This document shows positions 18,708-27,789 of a DNA stretch of 64,000 nucleotides, piece after piece. The notes under the pieces were generated by a model. It made no database searches. It was not told the DNA's origin and saw only the letters and a list, made by a program, of their open reading frames with translations. Source of the DNA: Streptomyces sp. V4I8 (lineage in GTDB: Bacteria > Actinomycetota > Actinomycetes > Streptomycetales > Streptomycetaceae); the NCBI RefSeq assembly GCF_041261225.1, contig NZ_JBGCCN010000004.1, positions 1 to 64,000 on the forward strand, read 5' to 3'. Every line of letters begins with the position of its first letter. The first letter of the stretch is position 1. The position numbers and the translations under genes are program-made.

Positions 18708-20424
18708 CCCTGGCTATTCAGCGGAATTGGTTGAGCTGACAGCCTGACAGCAGAAAGGTGCCGTTGACCTGCGAGGATGCGAGTGTCTACGTCGTATCCG
18801 CTGCAGAGAGCAAGGCACCTTTCTGGTGGTCGAGAGTACAGGGTGGGACCGTCGGCTGTCCGTGGCTGCTGACGGGAAGAAGCTGGTAGGGCACGCGGGG
18901 GCGGTGCTGCTGCGGAAACTGGCCGACCGCCTGGGGCTGACGGGTGGACTGGCCCGGGTGCTGCCGTCGAGTACGGCGGCCGGGTGGCGGGAGCGGAGCG
19001 GGGTGCTGGTCCAGCTGGCTGTGGCGATCGTGCTCGGAGCACGGAGTCTGCTGGAGGCCGAGCAGCTCCACCTGCACCACCAGCAGCTCTTCGGCCCGGC
19101 TGTGTCGGACTCGACGATGCGCCGGGTGCTGGCCGGCCTCGACGAACACACGCTGCGAAAGATCGCGAAGGTGCGGCGGCGGGTGCGCCGCCAGGTGTGG
19201 GGCCTGCTGCATCTGCGGCCGGGCGGCTTCCCCTATCTCACCGTTGCCGGACGGCACTTGAAGGGCTGGATCGTCGTGGACCTGGACGCCACGGTCATCA
19301 CTGCCGCTTCGAAGAAGGAAGGGGCAGCGGCGACGTTCAAGGGCACGTTCGGCTTCCACCCGCTGGCCGGCTGGTGCGCGAACACCGGTGAGAGCCTGGC
19401 AATGGAGCTGCGCTGCGGGAATGCCGGGGCGAACACCGTCGAGGACCACCTGCGCGTGCTGGCGGCCTGTCTGGAGCAGGTCCCCGGCTCCTCGCAGGCC
19501 AAGCTCCTCATCCGCGTCGACGGCGCCGGGGCCACGCACGGCCTGCTGGAGCACCTGGAGTCACTGAACACGAAGCGGCGCACGGTCCGTTACACCGTCG
19601 GCTGGAAGATCACGCCCGAGGACGAGGCGGCGATCGCGAAACTCCCCGAAAGCGCATGGGAGACCTCCCTGCACCAGGACGGCAGCGTCCAGGAGGGCTA
19701 CCAGGTCGCCGAGTTGACCGGGGTGAACACCCGCGAGGGCTGGCCCCAGGGGATGCGGCTGATCGTCCGCCGGGTCAGACCCTCACGGCGGCAGCACAAG
19801 AAGCTGACCGACTTCGAGAAACAGACCGGCTGGCGCTACTCGATCACCGCGACGAATATCCGGCACCTGTGGGGCATCCCCGGCTCGCACCAGGTCCAGT
19901 TCCTCGATGCCCTGCACCGCGACCACGCCGAGGTCGAGGATCGCATCCGCACCGGCAAAGCCATGGGCCTGCACAACCTCCCGTCCAAGTCGTGGCAGGT
20001 CAACGCCGGATGGATGCTTGCCTGCAACCTCGCGGCTGATCTCGACGCCTGGCTGCGGCTGCTCACCCTGCACGACCAGGACGGGCTCGAACACGCCGAG
20101 CCGGACACCATGCGCTTCCGCCTCTACCACCTGCCCGCCCGCCTCGCCGACCACGCCCGACGCCGCTACCTGCGCATCGAACGGACCTGGCCCTGGGCAA
20201 AGGCGTTCACCACCTGCTGGAGCAGGCTCACACAGCTTCCGGCCGTCACCTGACAGCCGGCCCCGCCCCGACCAGGACCAGGAAGGAGGAGGACCGCAGT
20301 CTCCGGGCCTGTGGAACCCGGCGCACCCCGCGGCGTTACGCGACGGCCCGTCCTCCAACGGCAGAGGACATTACGGGCGAACCGCCGGATCACTCAGCGA
20401 CCGAAACCCGCTGACGAATCGAGG
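18708..20424 (+). mobile_element. 1717-bp IS1380-family element B, copy 1, TTAA duplication
   Basis: The inverted ends ccctggctattcagcgg (18708) and ccgctgacgaatcgagg (ending 20424) align without gaps over 17 positions. TTAA flanks the element at 18704-18707 and 20425-20428. The second copy, 50389-52105, is flanked by TTAG. The right TTAA contains the stop codon of the GH43-like gene, so that gene was not truncated. Confidence 0.92.
18826..20253 (+). CDS. IS1380-family transposase B, copy 1
   Basis: 475 residues and intact. Motifs: GWIVVDLDATVITAASKKEG (first Asp), KLLIRVDGAGATHGLLEHL (second Asp) and FEKQTGWRYSITATNI before the helical C-terminus. It is homologous to but clearly distinct from transposase A at 16920. 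Both are IS1380/DDE_Tnp_1 proteins. The protein is identical to that at 50507-51934. Two silent base changes were seen between the copies (near 19095 and 19542). Confidence 0.9.
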   Translation: MVESTGWDRRLSVAADGKKLVGHAGAVLLRKLADRLGLTGGLARVLPSSTAAGWRERSGVLVQLAVAIVLGARSLLEAEQLHLHHQQLFGPAVSDSTMRRVLAGLDEHTLRKIAKVRRRVRRQVWGLLHLRPGGFPYLTVAGRHLKGWIVVDLDATVITAASKKEGAAATFKGTFGFHPLAGWCANTGESLAMELRCGNAGANTVEDHLRVLAACLEQVPGSSQAKLLIRVDGAGATHGLLEHLESLNTKRRTVRYTVGWKITPEDEAAIAKLPESAWETSLHQDGSVQEGYQVAELTGVNTREGWPQGMRLIVRRVRPSRRQHKKLTDFEKQTGWRYSITATNIRHLWGIPGSHQVQFLDALHRDHAEVEDRIRTGKAMGLHNLPSKSWQVNAGWMLACNLAADLDAWLRLLTLHDQDGLEHAEPDTMRFRLYHLPARLADHARRRYLRIERTWPWAKAFTTCWSRLTQLPAVT

Positions 20425-21510
20425 TTAACTGGAGCCCCACACAACGCCGGTGTCGGCGTTGATGGTGACTTTCGGGTGCCAGGGCATCGTCAGCGAGGTG
20501 TTGGACGGGAACCGCGGTGGCAGCCAGACGTACGTGGAGTCGTTGTGCATGCCGCCTGAGGGCTGCGCCCACCGGTCGCCCATGTACAGGTAGGTCGTGG
20601 TGCGGCTGCCCTGTATCGGGAGAATGTACGTGACCTGCGACCTGTAGCCGGTGCCGTTGCCGACATTCGCCAGACCGGTCCAGGGGCCTGCCATACTGCT
20701 CGCGGTCGCGTACTTCTGCTGGTTCGGGTTCCAGCCGGTGGTCCCCGAGGTCACCATGAAGTAGACACCATTGCGCTTGAAGACCGACTGCGCTTCCCGC
20801 CTGACGCCGTGCAGAGTAGTCACCCGGGCCGCGACCCAGAGGTAGTCGGGGGACAGACGGAAGATGGTCAGGTCTTTCTGCCCATTGGTCGTCGATACCA
20901 GGTATGCCTGACCGTCCGTGTCCCGGAACACGGTCATGTCGAAGGACCTGTAACCAGCGGGGCGGAAGCTGCGCTGGTACGTGTAATTGCCGCCCACCGT
21001 GGGCGATGTGGCGATAGCGACCATATTCTCGGTCATAGGTGCCGGGAAGTTCTCTTTGCGGACGAAGAGCACGTACTGCCCGGTGCGGGCGTTGTAGACG
21101 ACCCTGGGCCGATAGACCCCGGCGTTCCGCAGCTCGGGAGACGAGGCCTGGGTCAGCGCACTGGTGCGGAACTCCCAGGTATGCAGGTCGGTGGAGCGGT
21201 AGATCGGGATCGACGCGAATGGGCCGCCGGGATAGGTGTTCTCACCGAACCAGTAGTAATACCCGCCCACTTTGATCATACTGCCGCCATGCCCATGCAC
21301 CGCGTCCCCTGCAGTATTGATGAACTGAGTTCCGTTGGTGAACGTCATCGGAACGGCCCGGGCTTCACCGGAGACCTGTAACGGAACGAGGAAGCCCAGG
21401 CACATTGCGATGAACAATCGCAGAACGGAGTGCAGTACTCCACGCACAGCGATACGCCCCTTCTTGCGAGTGCCAGCAGCAACTGCGTTGGCGGAGATAT
21501 CCGGCGACAC
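20425..21510 (-). CDS. Secreted GH43-like five-bladed propeller glycosidase
   Basis: 361 residues. A twin-charged N-terminus and hydrophobic stretch (LHSVLRLFIAMCLGFLVPL) ending near GEARA give a signal peptide. The mature part opens DAVHGHGGSMIKVGGYYYWF, followed by YRSTDLHTWEF and YRPRVVYNARTGQYVLFVR. It goes on with SFDMTVFRDTDGQAYLVS, REAQSVFKRNGVYFMVTSG and YLYMGDRW. These blade signatures are those of GH43-like enzymes related to exo-beta-1,3-galactanases. The catalytic assignment is tentative: Asp in FDMTVFRD and Glu in REAQSVF fit the usual positions. The TAA stop lies in the IS1380 target duplication but is native. Confidence 0.78.
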   Translation of the reverse strand: MSPDISANAVAAGTRKKGRIAVRGVLHSVLRLFIAMCLGFLVPLQVSGEARAVPMTFTNGTQFINTAGDAVHGHGGSMIKVGGYYYWFGENTYPGGPFASIPIYRSTDLHTWEFRTSALTQASSPELRNAGVYRPRVVYNARTGQYVLFVRKENFPAPMTENMVAIATSPTVGGNYTYQRSFRPAGYRSFDMTVFRDTDGQAYLVSTTNGQKDLTIFRLSPDYLWVAARVTTLHGVRREAQSVFKRNGVYFMVTSGTTGWNPNQQKYATASSMAGPWTGLANVGNGTGYRSQVTYILPIQGSRTTTYLYMGDRWAQPSGGMHNDSTYVWLPPRFPSNTSLTMPWHPKVTINADTGVVWGSS

Positions 21511-21830
21511 GTTCCCCGACGGATATAACGTCGCACGCCCGTCACTGGTCTGCTACTTGTCGCCGGAGCAGCTACAGCACGAACGTTTCCGCTCAACCGC
21601 CAGGGCGTGAGACCACCCTGGTGCACATCCTGGTTCTGGAGCAGGCCTGTTCAGCCAGCTCGTGTGGCAGAGCCCCGAGTCCGAGCACCGGCTCTCGTCG
21701 GCGGCCAACTCATCACGCCGGCCCCAGACTCGGTGGCGACATCAGCCCCATGCACCGAGGCACCCACGCACGCTTCCATCGCTGGTACGGCATCCGTCTG
21801 TACCGGTGTGGTGGAGGCGCTCGCCGGTCG
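21511..21830. other. Intergenic, no gene seen
   Basis: Upstream of the GH43-like gene. It should contain that gene's promoter, but I see no clear -10/-35 pair. No coding sequence is convincing on either strand. Confidence 0.5.
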
Positions 21831-22020
21831 TGTCCCGCGACGTGGTGTAGGGGATCAAGCGCTACGCCTTCCGGTTCGAGGCTCATAGCGATCTATGCGG
21901 AGGCGGCAGCCCAAGAAGCGTGCTGATGAGGTGAGTTGGACACGGGAACGGGCTGAGCCATGTCCCTGGCCTGCGGGTTCCGGTGTCTTGATCCCCTACA
22001 CCACGTCGCGGGACGCCATC
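21831..22020. mobile_element. MITE-like element with IS256-type terminal repeats
   Basis: A 28-bp perfect inverted repeat lies at 21832-21859 and 21987-22014. Its sequence (gtcccgcgacgtggtgtag, then gggatc) differs from the ends of the IS256-family element at 1933-3365 by only a few bases. The interior is about 127 bp, encodes nothing recognisable and shares no sequence with the full element. Size and structure fit a non-autonomous derivative mobilised by an IS256-type transposase. No clear 8-bp duplication was found. Confidence 0.75.
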
Positions 22021-22526
22021 CGCTCGCCTGGCGCACCGGTCCCGGCGCTCGCAGCGGCAGCAAGCAATATCGGAGCGTGGCAGCCACGTCGTCCACCAGG
22101 ACGGCGGCCGCCGACGACGCCGACGAGCCGTTCCCGGCCCGCCCCAGCCAGACAGCCTTAGCTGTGTGCTGTCGCACAAGGACACCGGCTCGACGAACTG
22201 CGTAGACAGCGTTCTCGCAGGCAGCGATAAGGGCGCCAGGTGCTATTGCGGAAGTGAGGACTCTTAAACGAAGCGAAAAACGCGTAGAGGCACAGCGACA
22301 GACGCCGTGGACGCCTTCCAAAGTTTATGCCGATCCGCCTACGCCGAGTGCAGCATTGGCGGCCACACAAGCGTGAGACGCATGGCACAGGAAGAGCCTT
22401 GAGGTAACCCTGTGTATAGCGAGCTGCATACGCGGAGTCGAAGTCGCGGGCATGGCATGACGCTAACCGGCAGGCCGGGGAAGATGGTTGCTGACGGCAC
22501 GGAGTTCGAACTCGGAAGGATAGAGA
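22021..22526. other. Intergenic, no gene seen
   Basis: About 500 bp with scattered stops in all frames. A short ORF (31 codons, from 22457) overlaps the start of the following small gene, but its reality is doubtful. Confidence 0.5.
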
Positions 22527-22700
22527 ATGATCGTCGGAGTGGTGGCCACTGAAATCAAGGCTGAGCAACGCAAGTACGCCCTGCGCATGCTCCAACGCTG
22601 TGTAGAGACGCTACGGGACCAGGATGATGTAGATCGTGAACTGCTCCAGGAAGCTGCCAGCTGGGCTGTCATCGCCGAGGCTCTCAGGCGGCGCACCTAG
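22527..22700 (+). CDS. Small charged helical protein (57 aa), unknown
   Basis: ATG 22527 is preceded by AAGGA at 22516-22520, seven bases upstream. The sequence is strongly helical and charged (ATEIKAEQRKYALRMLQR; ETLRDQDDVDRELLQEAA; SWAVIAEALRRRT). Codon use is less GC-biased than in the surrounding genes. No homologue is recognised. It may be a small regulator or structural protein. The clear ribosome site makes it more credible than the longer frames around it. Confidence 0.5.
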   Translation: MIVGVVATEIKAEQRKYALRMLQRCVETLRDQDDVDRELLQEAASWAVIAEALRRRT

Positions 22701-23098
22701 CCGCATAGTGAGTCGTGATGAATTTGCCGCATTCGCCCTCCCAGGTGGGCCTGCGCTGGTAGATCTTCTTGTCCGACGGCGGTGCAACTGACTGCGTCAA
22801 GCTGCTGAGACCGGCTAAGGTCGGTGCGGGTTGATGACCGCCTACTGACGCGGCCTGTTTGTTCGTGCAGGCGGCACCGGCGGCTGGCCGGCCAGTGGTG
22901 AATACGGCGTCGTATCCACTCCGTTCACCTTCGGTCAGTGACCAGCAAGTCACTCGGGCCGGGGCAGCAGAGAGCGGGCTCGGCAACCTCTGTCCGGGGA
23001 CGCCGACCGGGATGCCCAGCCGGGGTTGGCCGGTTCCCCGAGGGCGGCGCAGGTCGGCGGCGGCCGCGGCCGCAAGCGCCGGCGGCGAGGACGACGGA

Positions 23099-23430
23099 CA
23101 TCAGGGCTGGCAGCTGTCCGGCGTCCGGGACGGAGATGAAGAGCTCAACTGCGCCGAAGACAGCACCTCACAAACCCCCACCTTCACCGAGCCGCAGATC
23201 CACACCTGGTACCGGTTCACGGCCGTCGGACTGGTCGAGCCGCTCAACGAAGAGGCACGCACCGGCCTGGCGGGCAGGAACAGTCTCCCGCTGAACGAGT
23301 ACCAGAAGCTCTTCCGCAAGCGGTACGGCGACAAATTGCCGGGCTCGGAGTACGGCCGGAAGGGCATGGCCGGCGGTACGCAGGCCTCAGTGAAGCGGGC
23401 CGAACCGCCCAGCCCGAGAAGGCCAGGTCC
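23099..23430 (+). pseudogene. Remnant of a hypothetical protein
   Basis: An open stretch with protein-like composition: DGDEELNCAEDSTSQTPTF, TEPQIHTWYRFTAVGLVEPL, LPLNEYQKLFRKRYGDKLPG. It sits inside a longer low-quality frame without a start signal. The flanking sequence is degenerate, so I read this as part of a broken gene. The repeated pattern of aromatic and charged residues does not identify a family. Confidence 0.35.
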
Positions 23431-23638
23431 ACACCGCGTCCCCAGGGACACACGGCCGCGCAGACCCAGTCGGCCAGGCCCACGCCCCCATCGCCGAGCC
23501 GTGGCAGGTGGCAGCCCTGAGCGGCGCTGTAAGCCTGATAGCGGTCGGCAGCGTGGCGTACATGCGTCGGCGGCGTGCGGTCACTGTGAGGTTCCCCTCA
23601 TAGCGTGGAGTCCGTGATACCAGGGGAAGTTGAGGTTC

Positions 23639-23968
23639 ATGGGGTCCAAGCAACAGAAGTACGACGCCGAGTTCCGTGAAGGTGCTGTACGCATCGTGAT
23701 CGAGACGGGCAAGCCGATCCCGGAGGTCGCCGAGGATCTCGGAGTGCATCCGGGGACGCTGCACAGCTGGGTTTCACGCTGGAGGAGGAACGGCTCGGCC
23801 TCCTCCGACCGGCCCGCGCCCGCCGCCTCGGGCGGCCGGCTGCGGGAGGGTGAACGCGCTGAGCTGGAGCGGCTGCGCCGGGAGATGAACGAGAAGAACA
23901 AGCGCATCCGCGAGCTGGAGATGGAACGTGACGTCTTCAAACAGTGCATGGCCTTGTGGGTGAAGTAG
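23639..23968 (+). CDS. IS3-family OrfA (HTH/leucine-zipper protein)
   Basis: About 109 residues from ATG 23639 (GSKQQKYDAEFREGAVRIV). An HTH_Tnp_1-type helix-turn-helix (PIPEVAEDLGVHPGTLHSWV) is followed by a heptad-rich C-terminus (ELERLRREMNEKNKRIRELE) that should form the zipper used for OrfA/OrfAB assembly. The gene overlaps orfB by 25 bases in the -1 frame. That allows a fused OrfAB by frameshifting, although no A-rich slippery run is visible. Confidence 0.85.
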   Translation: MGSKQQKYDAEFREGAVRIVIETGKPIPEVAEDLGVHPGTLHSWVSRWRRNGSASSDRPAPAASGGRLREGERAELERLRREMNEKNKRIRELEMERDVFKQCMALWVK

Positions 23969-24876
23969 CTGCCGCGGACCCGGCCCGGCTGGCCGGGGTG
24001 ATCAGCGACTGCAAGGCCGAGAAGAACATTCCGCACACCACGTCCTGCCGGGTGCTGGGCGTGAGCGAGTCGTGGTTCTACAAGTGGAAGGACAGGCCTG
24101 TCACCGCCCGCGAAGTGCGGCGCGGACAGCTGGCCGAGGCCGTCCGGCGCGTCTTCGACGCCTCGGGCGGCACCTACGGCTCACCGAAGGTGTGGATCAC
24201 GCTCGTCAGGCAGGGATGGCGCGTCTCGGTGAACACCGTTGCGAAGACCATGGCCGAGCTGGGCCTGGCCGGACGGAAGGTACGCTGGCGTCGCGGGCTC
24301 ACCCGCCCCGGTAGGCGGGCCGCGGCGCCGGACTTCGTGCGCCGCGACTTCAGCGCGGATGCCCCGGACCAAGTCTGGTGCGGCGACATGACCGAGATCG
24401 TCACGGGTGAGGGCAAGCTCTACCTGGCCACGGTGATCGACCTGTTCTCACGCCGCCTGCTCGGTTACGCGATGGGCGCTCGCCACGATGCCGAACTCGT
24501 CGTGGCCTCACTGCACATGGCCGCAGCCACCCGCGGAGGCGACGTGAAAGGCGTGATCTTTCACAGCGACAGGGGCAGCGAGTACGTCTCCCGCCGGTTC
24601 AAGCGGGTCTGCCGCCGTCTCGGCGTGACCCAGTCCATGGGACGCGTCGGCTCATGTTTCGACAACGCCGTCAGCGAGGCATTCAACAGCGTCCTCAAGG
24701 TCGAATACATCTACCGGCACACCTTCGACACCCGTACCGAGGCCCGGCTGAAGATCGCCACGTGGATCACCGGCTTCTACAACACCCGCCGACTACACAG
24801 CGTATGCGAGTACCACAGCCCGATCGACTACGAACATATGCATCGGACCGGCTCCGCCCTGGAGCTGGCCGCCTAG
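23944..24876 (+). CDS. IS3-family OrfB transposase (rve integrase domain)
   Basis: 310 residues from a GTG at 23944. An HTH_21-like N-terminal part (RVLGVSESWFYKWKDRP; YGSPKVWITL) is followed by the DDE core: VWCGDMTEIVTGEGKLYL (Asp), FHSDRGSEYVSRRF (Asp) and NAVSEAFNSVLKVEYIYR (Glu). FYNTRRLHSVCEYHSPIDYE closes the domain. The frame is intact. Translation probably depends on coupling or frameshifting from orfA. Confidence 0.87.
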   Translation: MHGLVGEVAAADPARLAGVISDCKAEKNIPHTTSCRVLGVSESWFYKWKDRPVTAREVRRGQLAEAVRRVFDASGGTYGSPKVWITLVRQGWRVSVNTVAKTMAELGLAGRKVRWRRGLTRPGRRAAAPDFVRRDFSADAPDQVWCGDMTEIVTGEGKLYLATVIDLFSRRLLGYAMGARHDAELVVASLHMAAATRGGDVKGVIFHSDRGSEYVSRRFKRVCRRLGVTQSMGRVGSCFDNAVSEAFNSVLKVEYIYRHTFDTRTEARLKIATWITGFYNTRRLHSVCEYHSPIDYEHMHRTGSALELAA

Positions 24877-24905
24877 AAACTCTCCACACAACGAGGGGAT
24901 TGACA

Positions 24906-25211
24906 CTGAGCGCTGATGGTGCCTCTGGTTGCCGGTCCTGTCCCGCACCGTTTGGGGACCGGCAACCATGCTCCCGGCAGCATGCACAGGGGGTCGCCGG
25001 ACTCAGGTCGGGGGCGTCGTCAACTCCTCTGGCTGGTGGGTGGGTTGAGGAATGTGGAAGCTGTGGGGCGGTTGGCAGGCGCAAGAGCGGCCCGGTTGTC
25101 CAGCCCTTGTGCCTGAGGACTTTGAACGGACGTGGCCGTCCAGGTCTGTCAACGGCCATTTCGTTCTCCCCGTATGTGAGGTCCAGGGAGATGCTTGTCA
25201 GGTCGGTCCCG
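24906..25211. other. Intergenic between two IS elements, no gene seen
   Basis: About 300 bp separating the IS3 and IS481-type elements. No ORF with a start signal and no clear regulatory motif was found. Confidence 0.5.
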
Positions 25212-25270
25212 GGACTTGCTTGACGGTGTCTCGCGTGATGCTTGACGGTCCCAGGTGATGGTTGACGGTC
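25212..25270. repeat. Left-end subterminal repeats (three TTGACGGT sites)
   Basis: Direct repeats cttgacggt at 25219-25227, cttgacggtc at 25241-25250 and gttgacggtc at 25261-25270. The innermost overlaps the 3' end of the transposase gene. They mirror the three sites at the other end. Confidence 0.85.
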
Positions 25271-27059
25271 AGCGGGGATCGGCGATGTAGCGGGTAACGG
25301 GGCCGCCCTTGACCGGGTGGGTGGAGATCTCGACTTCGCCGTCGAGAACGCGGAAGCAGGTCTCCTCGATGACCACGGTGACGGTCTTGCCGGCGTGCGC
25401 GATGCCGGGGCGGAGCTTGTGCCGAGCGACGACGAAGGTGCCGTCAGCGCCGACGCGCCGGACGGCCCGCCGCGGCTGAGACGGGGGCGGTGGCAGCGGA
25501 GTGGTAGCGACCCGTGCACCAGTGAGTTTCGCCCGGCGCTGGTGCGGGATCGGGGCGGTGAGGGTCTTGACCAGGAGTCCGGCATGGATCACATACATCA
25601 GGCTGCCGTCGAAACGCAGGGTGACGTGCTTGCCGATCAGCTCGTTACCAAGGGCGACGGGCGTCTGCCCGAGCGAGACGACGCCGTCCTTGGTGGCCTT
25701 GCGATCGACTTCGACCACGGTCGCCGGCGCCAAGGCTTTGTCCGCACTGAGGCCGCCCTGGGGTTCGGGTCCGCCGATCCGTCCGCCCCGCATGACCAGC
25801 CCTTGCAGGTGGGCGTCGGTGAAGGTCATCGAGCGAGTTCGGATGAGTTGCCCGTCGAGCACGACGTGGACGGTGCGGTGACTGGCCCAGACCGTGACGG
25901 TCCGGCCGACCAGGGACGGGCTGAACTTCAGGCTCCGTGCCTGCGGCAGCATCACGTGCCGGCCGGGGCTGATCACCGCCTCGAACTCCACCGCCTGGAG
26001 GGGGAGGTTGTCCTCGGACGAGCTCGGCGGCGGAAGCACCGGAAGTCGCATCGGTTCGGACGACCCCGACGTGGGCTCGGCCGCCACGGCTTGAGCAGGC
26101 ACTGTTGTGTCGGCCGGGAGCGGGTGCGGGCGAAAGACCTGAGCCGGAGTGGCCATCTCCAGCGACTGGTGGGGGCGCGTGTGGTTGTAGCCATGGACCC
26201 ACGCGTCGATCGCGTTCTGGGCCGCGACCGGGTCGGCGAAGGGACCGGAGTGGTCGAGCATCTCGCGGCGCAGGGTCTTATGAAACCGTTCGATCTTCCC
26301 GGTCGTGGTCGGTGACCTGGGCTTCGTCAGCCGCTGGTTGATGCCGTTCTCGCGGCAGACCCGCTCGAACATCACCTCGACGGGAAGGGGCTTGGAGTAA
26401 CGGCCGGTGAACTGCTTGCCGTTGTCCGTCAGCATCTCCGACGGGACCCCGTAGCGGCGCATAGCCTCGATGAACGCCTGACATACGGCTCGTCCGGTGG
26501 GTTGCACCAACACCGAGGCGATCACGATGAACCGAGAGCAGTCGTCGATCCCCGTGAGGAGCTTGCACTCCCGCCCGTCCGCAAGGAACACCCCGCCCAT
26601 CAAGTCCATCTGCCACAACTGCATCGGCACGTCACGCTGCCACCGTTTGTAGATCCGGCGGTGGACCTGGATCTGGTGGTCGACCAGGCCGTTGCGGACC
26701 AGGACGCGGTGCACCGTCGAGCGGCCCGGCGCGTTCGCGACCCCGCGCACGGCCAGTTCATGGGCGATCCGGCGGGCACCCCACTTCGGATAGCTCTGGC
26801 GCAGCTGGCAGATGGCCAGCTCGGTCTCGAGCGGCACCCGGGACGGTGAGCTGTGCGGCCGACGGGAGCGATCCTTCAAGCCGTCCCGTCCGCCCTCGCG
26901 GAAGCGCCGCAACCAGGAGTGCAGGGACTGCCGCGACGTGCCGTACCGGCGGGCGACCTCGGCCACCGGCGAACCGTCCAGCACCTCCACCACGGCCCGG
27001 AATCGGTGCTCGACCGTCCAGTCCTCATCAGCTGTCTCGGCAGCGGATATGTCGTCCAT
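25269..27059 (-). CDS. Large IS481-type transposase with three C-terminal beta-modules
   Basis: 596 residues, against the roughly 300-400 common for IS481 proteins. Residues 15-60 form an HTH (AEVARRYGTSRQSLHSWLRR). A second helical region at 80-140 precedes the rve-type catalytic core with Asp152 (LWQMDLMGGVF), Asp212 (EMLTDNGKQFTG) and Glu257 (TTTGKIERFHKTLRREM). YNHTRPHQSL at 291-300 ends the core. After a Pro-rich linker come three related modules at about 355-412, 448-503 and 532-585. Each has the pattern of a V-rich strand, Gly, then (L)xGxxVTV and a (D/A)GxLxxT turn, like the beta-barrel C-terminal part of Mu-type transposases. I infer DNA binding. The frame is intact. Confidence 0.85.
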   Translation of the reverse strand: MDDISAAETADEDWTVEHRFRAVVEVLDGSPVAEVARRYGTSRQSLHSWLRRFREGGRDGLKDRSRRPHSSPSRVPLETELAICQLRQSYPKWGARRIAHELAVRGVANAPGRSTVHRVLVRNGLVDHQIQVHRRIYKRWQRDVPMQLWQMDLMGGVFLADGRECKLLTGIDDCSRFIVIASVLVQPTGRAVCQAFIEAMRRYGVPSEMLTDNGKQFTGRYSKPLPVEVMFERVCRENGINQRLTKPRSPTTTGKIERFHKTLRREMLDHSGPFADPVAAQNAIDAWVHGYNHTRPHQSLEMATPAQVFRPHPLPADTTVPAQAVAAEPTSGSSEPMRLPVLPPPSSSEDNLPLQAVEFEAVISPGRHVMLPQARSLKFSPSLVGRTVTVWASHRTVHVVLDGQLIRTRSMTFTDAHLQGLVMRGGRIGGPEPQGGLSADKALAPATVVEVDRKATKDGVVSLGQTPVALGNELIGKHVTLRFDGSLMYVIHAGLLVKTLTAPIPHQRRAKLTGARVATTPLPPPPSQPRRAVRRVGADGTFVVARHKLRPGIAHAGKTVTVVIEETCFRVLDGEVEISTHPVKGGPVTRYIADPR

Positions 27060-27078
27060 GCCTGCACAACGAGTGCTA

Positions 27079-27134
27079 CCCGTCAGGGATGTGCTCGGAC
27101 CGTCAGAAATCTCCCGCGACCGTCAAGCAAGTCC
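27079..27134. repeat. Right-end subterminal repeats (three CCGTCA sites)
   Basis: cccgtcag at 27079, gaccgtcag at 27098 and gaccgtcaagcaagt at 27118 have a period of exactly 20 bp. They are the inverted counterparts of the sites at 25219-25270 and lie upstream of the transposase start at 27059. They could serve both as transposase-binding sites and as operators for autoregulation. Confidence 0.85.
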
Positions 27135-27202
27135 AGCACCAACGGCGTCAAGGATGAGCTGGGACTGCACAGCACAGGTCGACCGCGTGCCGCGGATGCC
27201 GC

Positions 27203-27310
27203 CGGTACGGCGGCTTCGGCGACACCGCCGATTCACGCCTCCTCGCCGAACGGCTGGACGAGGGACTGGACCTGCTCGGGCGCTTGTGGTCGGGCGACCC
27301 GCTCTTGCCC
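27203..27310 (+). pseudogene. LLM-class (luciferase-like, F420/flavin) oxidoreductase fragment
   Basis: The plus strand reads RYGGFGDTADSRLLAERLDE followed by GLDLLGRLWSGDPL. This matches the segment of luciferase-like monooxygenases just before the GRHY/F region. No other part of the protein is present upstream (an IS end) or downstream (different frames). It is a relic about 36 residues long, adjacent to the right end of the IS481-type element. Confidence 0.6.
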
Positions 27311-27789
27311 TCGATAGACATCTCATCCGGAGGTCATCGTCGCCGCACCGTAGCTGGCGGCGCCGCAGGCAGGCGGCGGCGTCCGCGGGGTCGGCCGGCC
27401 GTACCGACTCACCGACGCGCGGGCCGGGCGTCGTGCCCGCGTGCCCGCGCTCGCCAGCCTCGTGCTCGGGCATGTTCTCGCCGGTCATCGCTGCATCCTG
27501 GGACCGAGGCGGGAACAGGCCCAGGTCGTCGGCAAGGCACGGTTCGCCGTGGTTGGGGGACGGTGGCTCAGAGCCGCGTACGCGTGGGAGACGGTCTTCG
27601 CTCAGGTGCGGAAGTCGCCCTGGGCGCATGTGGTGTCTGCATGCAGCAGATCGGCGTCGGTGGCGGCGGTGCGCCGCAGCCGGTGGAACAGGCGCAGCAC
27701 GCCGGGTACTTCAGCGGGCACCAGACGGGGAACGTGCTGCCAGGCCAGCATCCGGATGCCGGTGCGGGAGCCCGGGCCAGGATGCGCTC

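Larger units (their letters stand above)
23585..24905 (+). mobile_element. IS3-family insertion sequence
   Basis: Ends TGTGAGGTTCCCCTC (23585) and gaggggattgaca (ending 24905) form an imperfect inverted repeat with the TG...CA termini of IS3 elements. The 1.32-kb length and the overlapping orfA/orfB layout also fit. No matching target duplication was found at these limits, so the exact ends or a later rearrangement remain open. Confidence 0.82.
25212..27134 (-). mobile_element. IS481-type element with triplicated subterminal repeats
   Basis: A 16-bp perfect inverted repeat (ggacttgcttgacggt) lies at 25212-25227 and 27119-27134. Behind it at each end are two further copies of the gaccgtcaa/ttgacggtc motif. 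Three sites per end spaced about 20 bp is unusual for IS481 elements, which mostly have simple inverted ends. Here it resembles the multi-site ends of Mu- or Tn7-type elements. A single gene fills the element. Confidence 0.8.

Noticed and set aside
20425..21510. GH43-like protein truncated by the IS at its 3' end
   Set aside because: The TAA stop lies in the TTAA target duplication and is present on both sides of the IS, so the original stop was the same.
23585..24905. A target duplication for the IS3 element
   Set aside because: Bases next to the deduced ends (CAC and CTG) do not match; no shift of one or two bases gives a convincing repeat.
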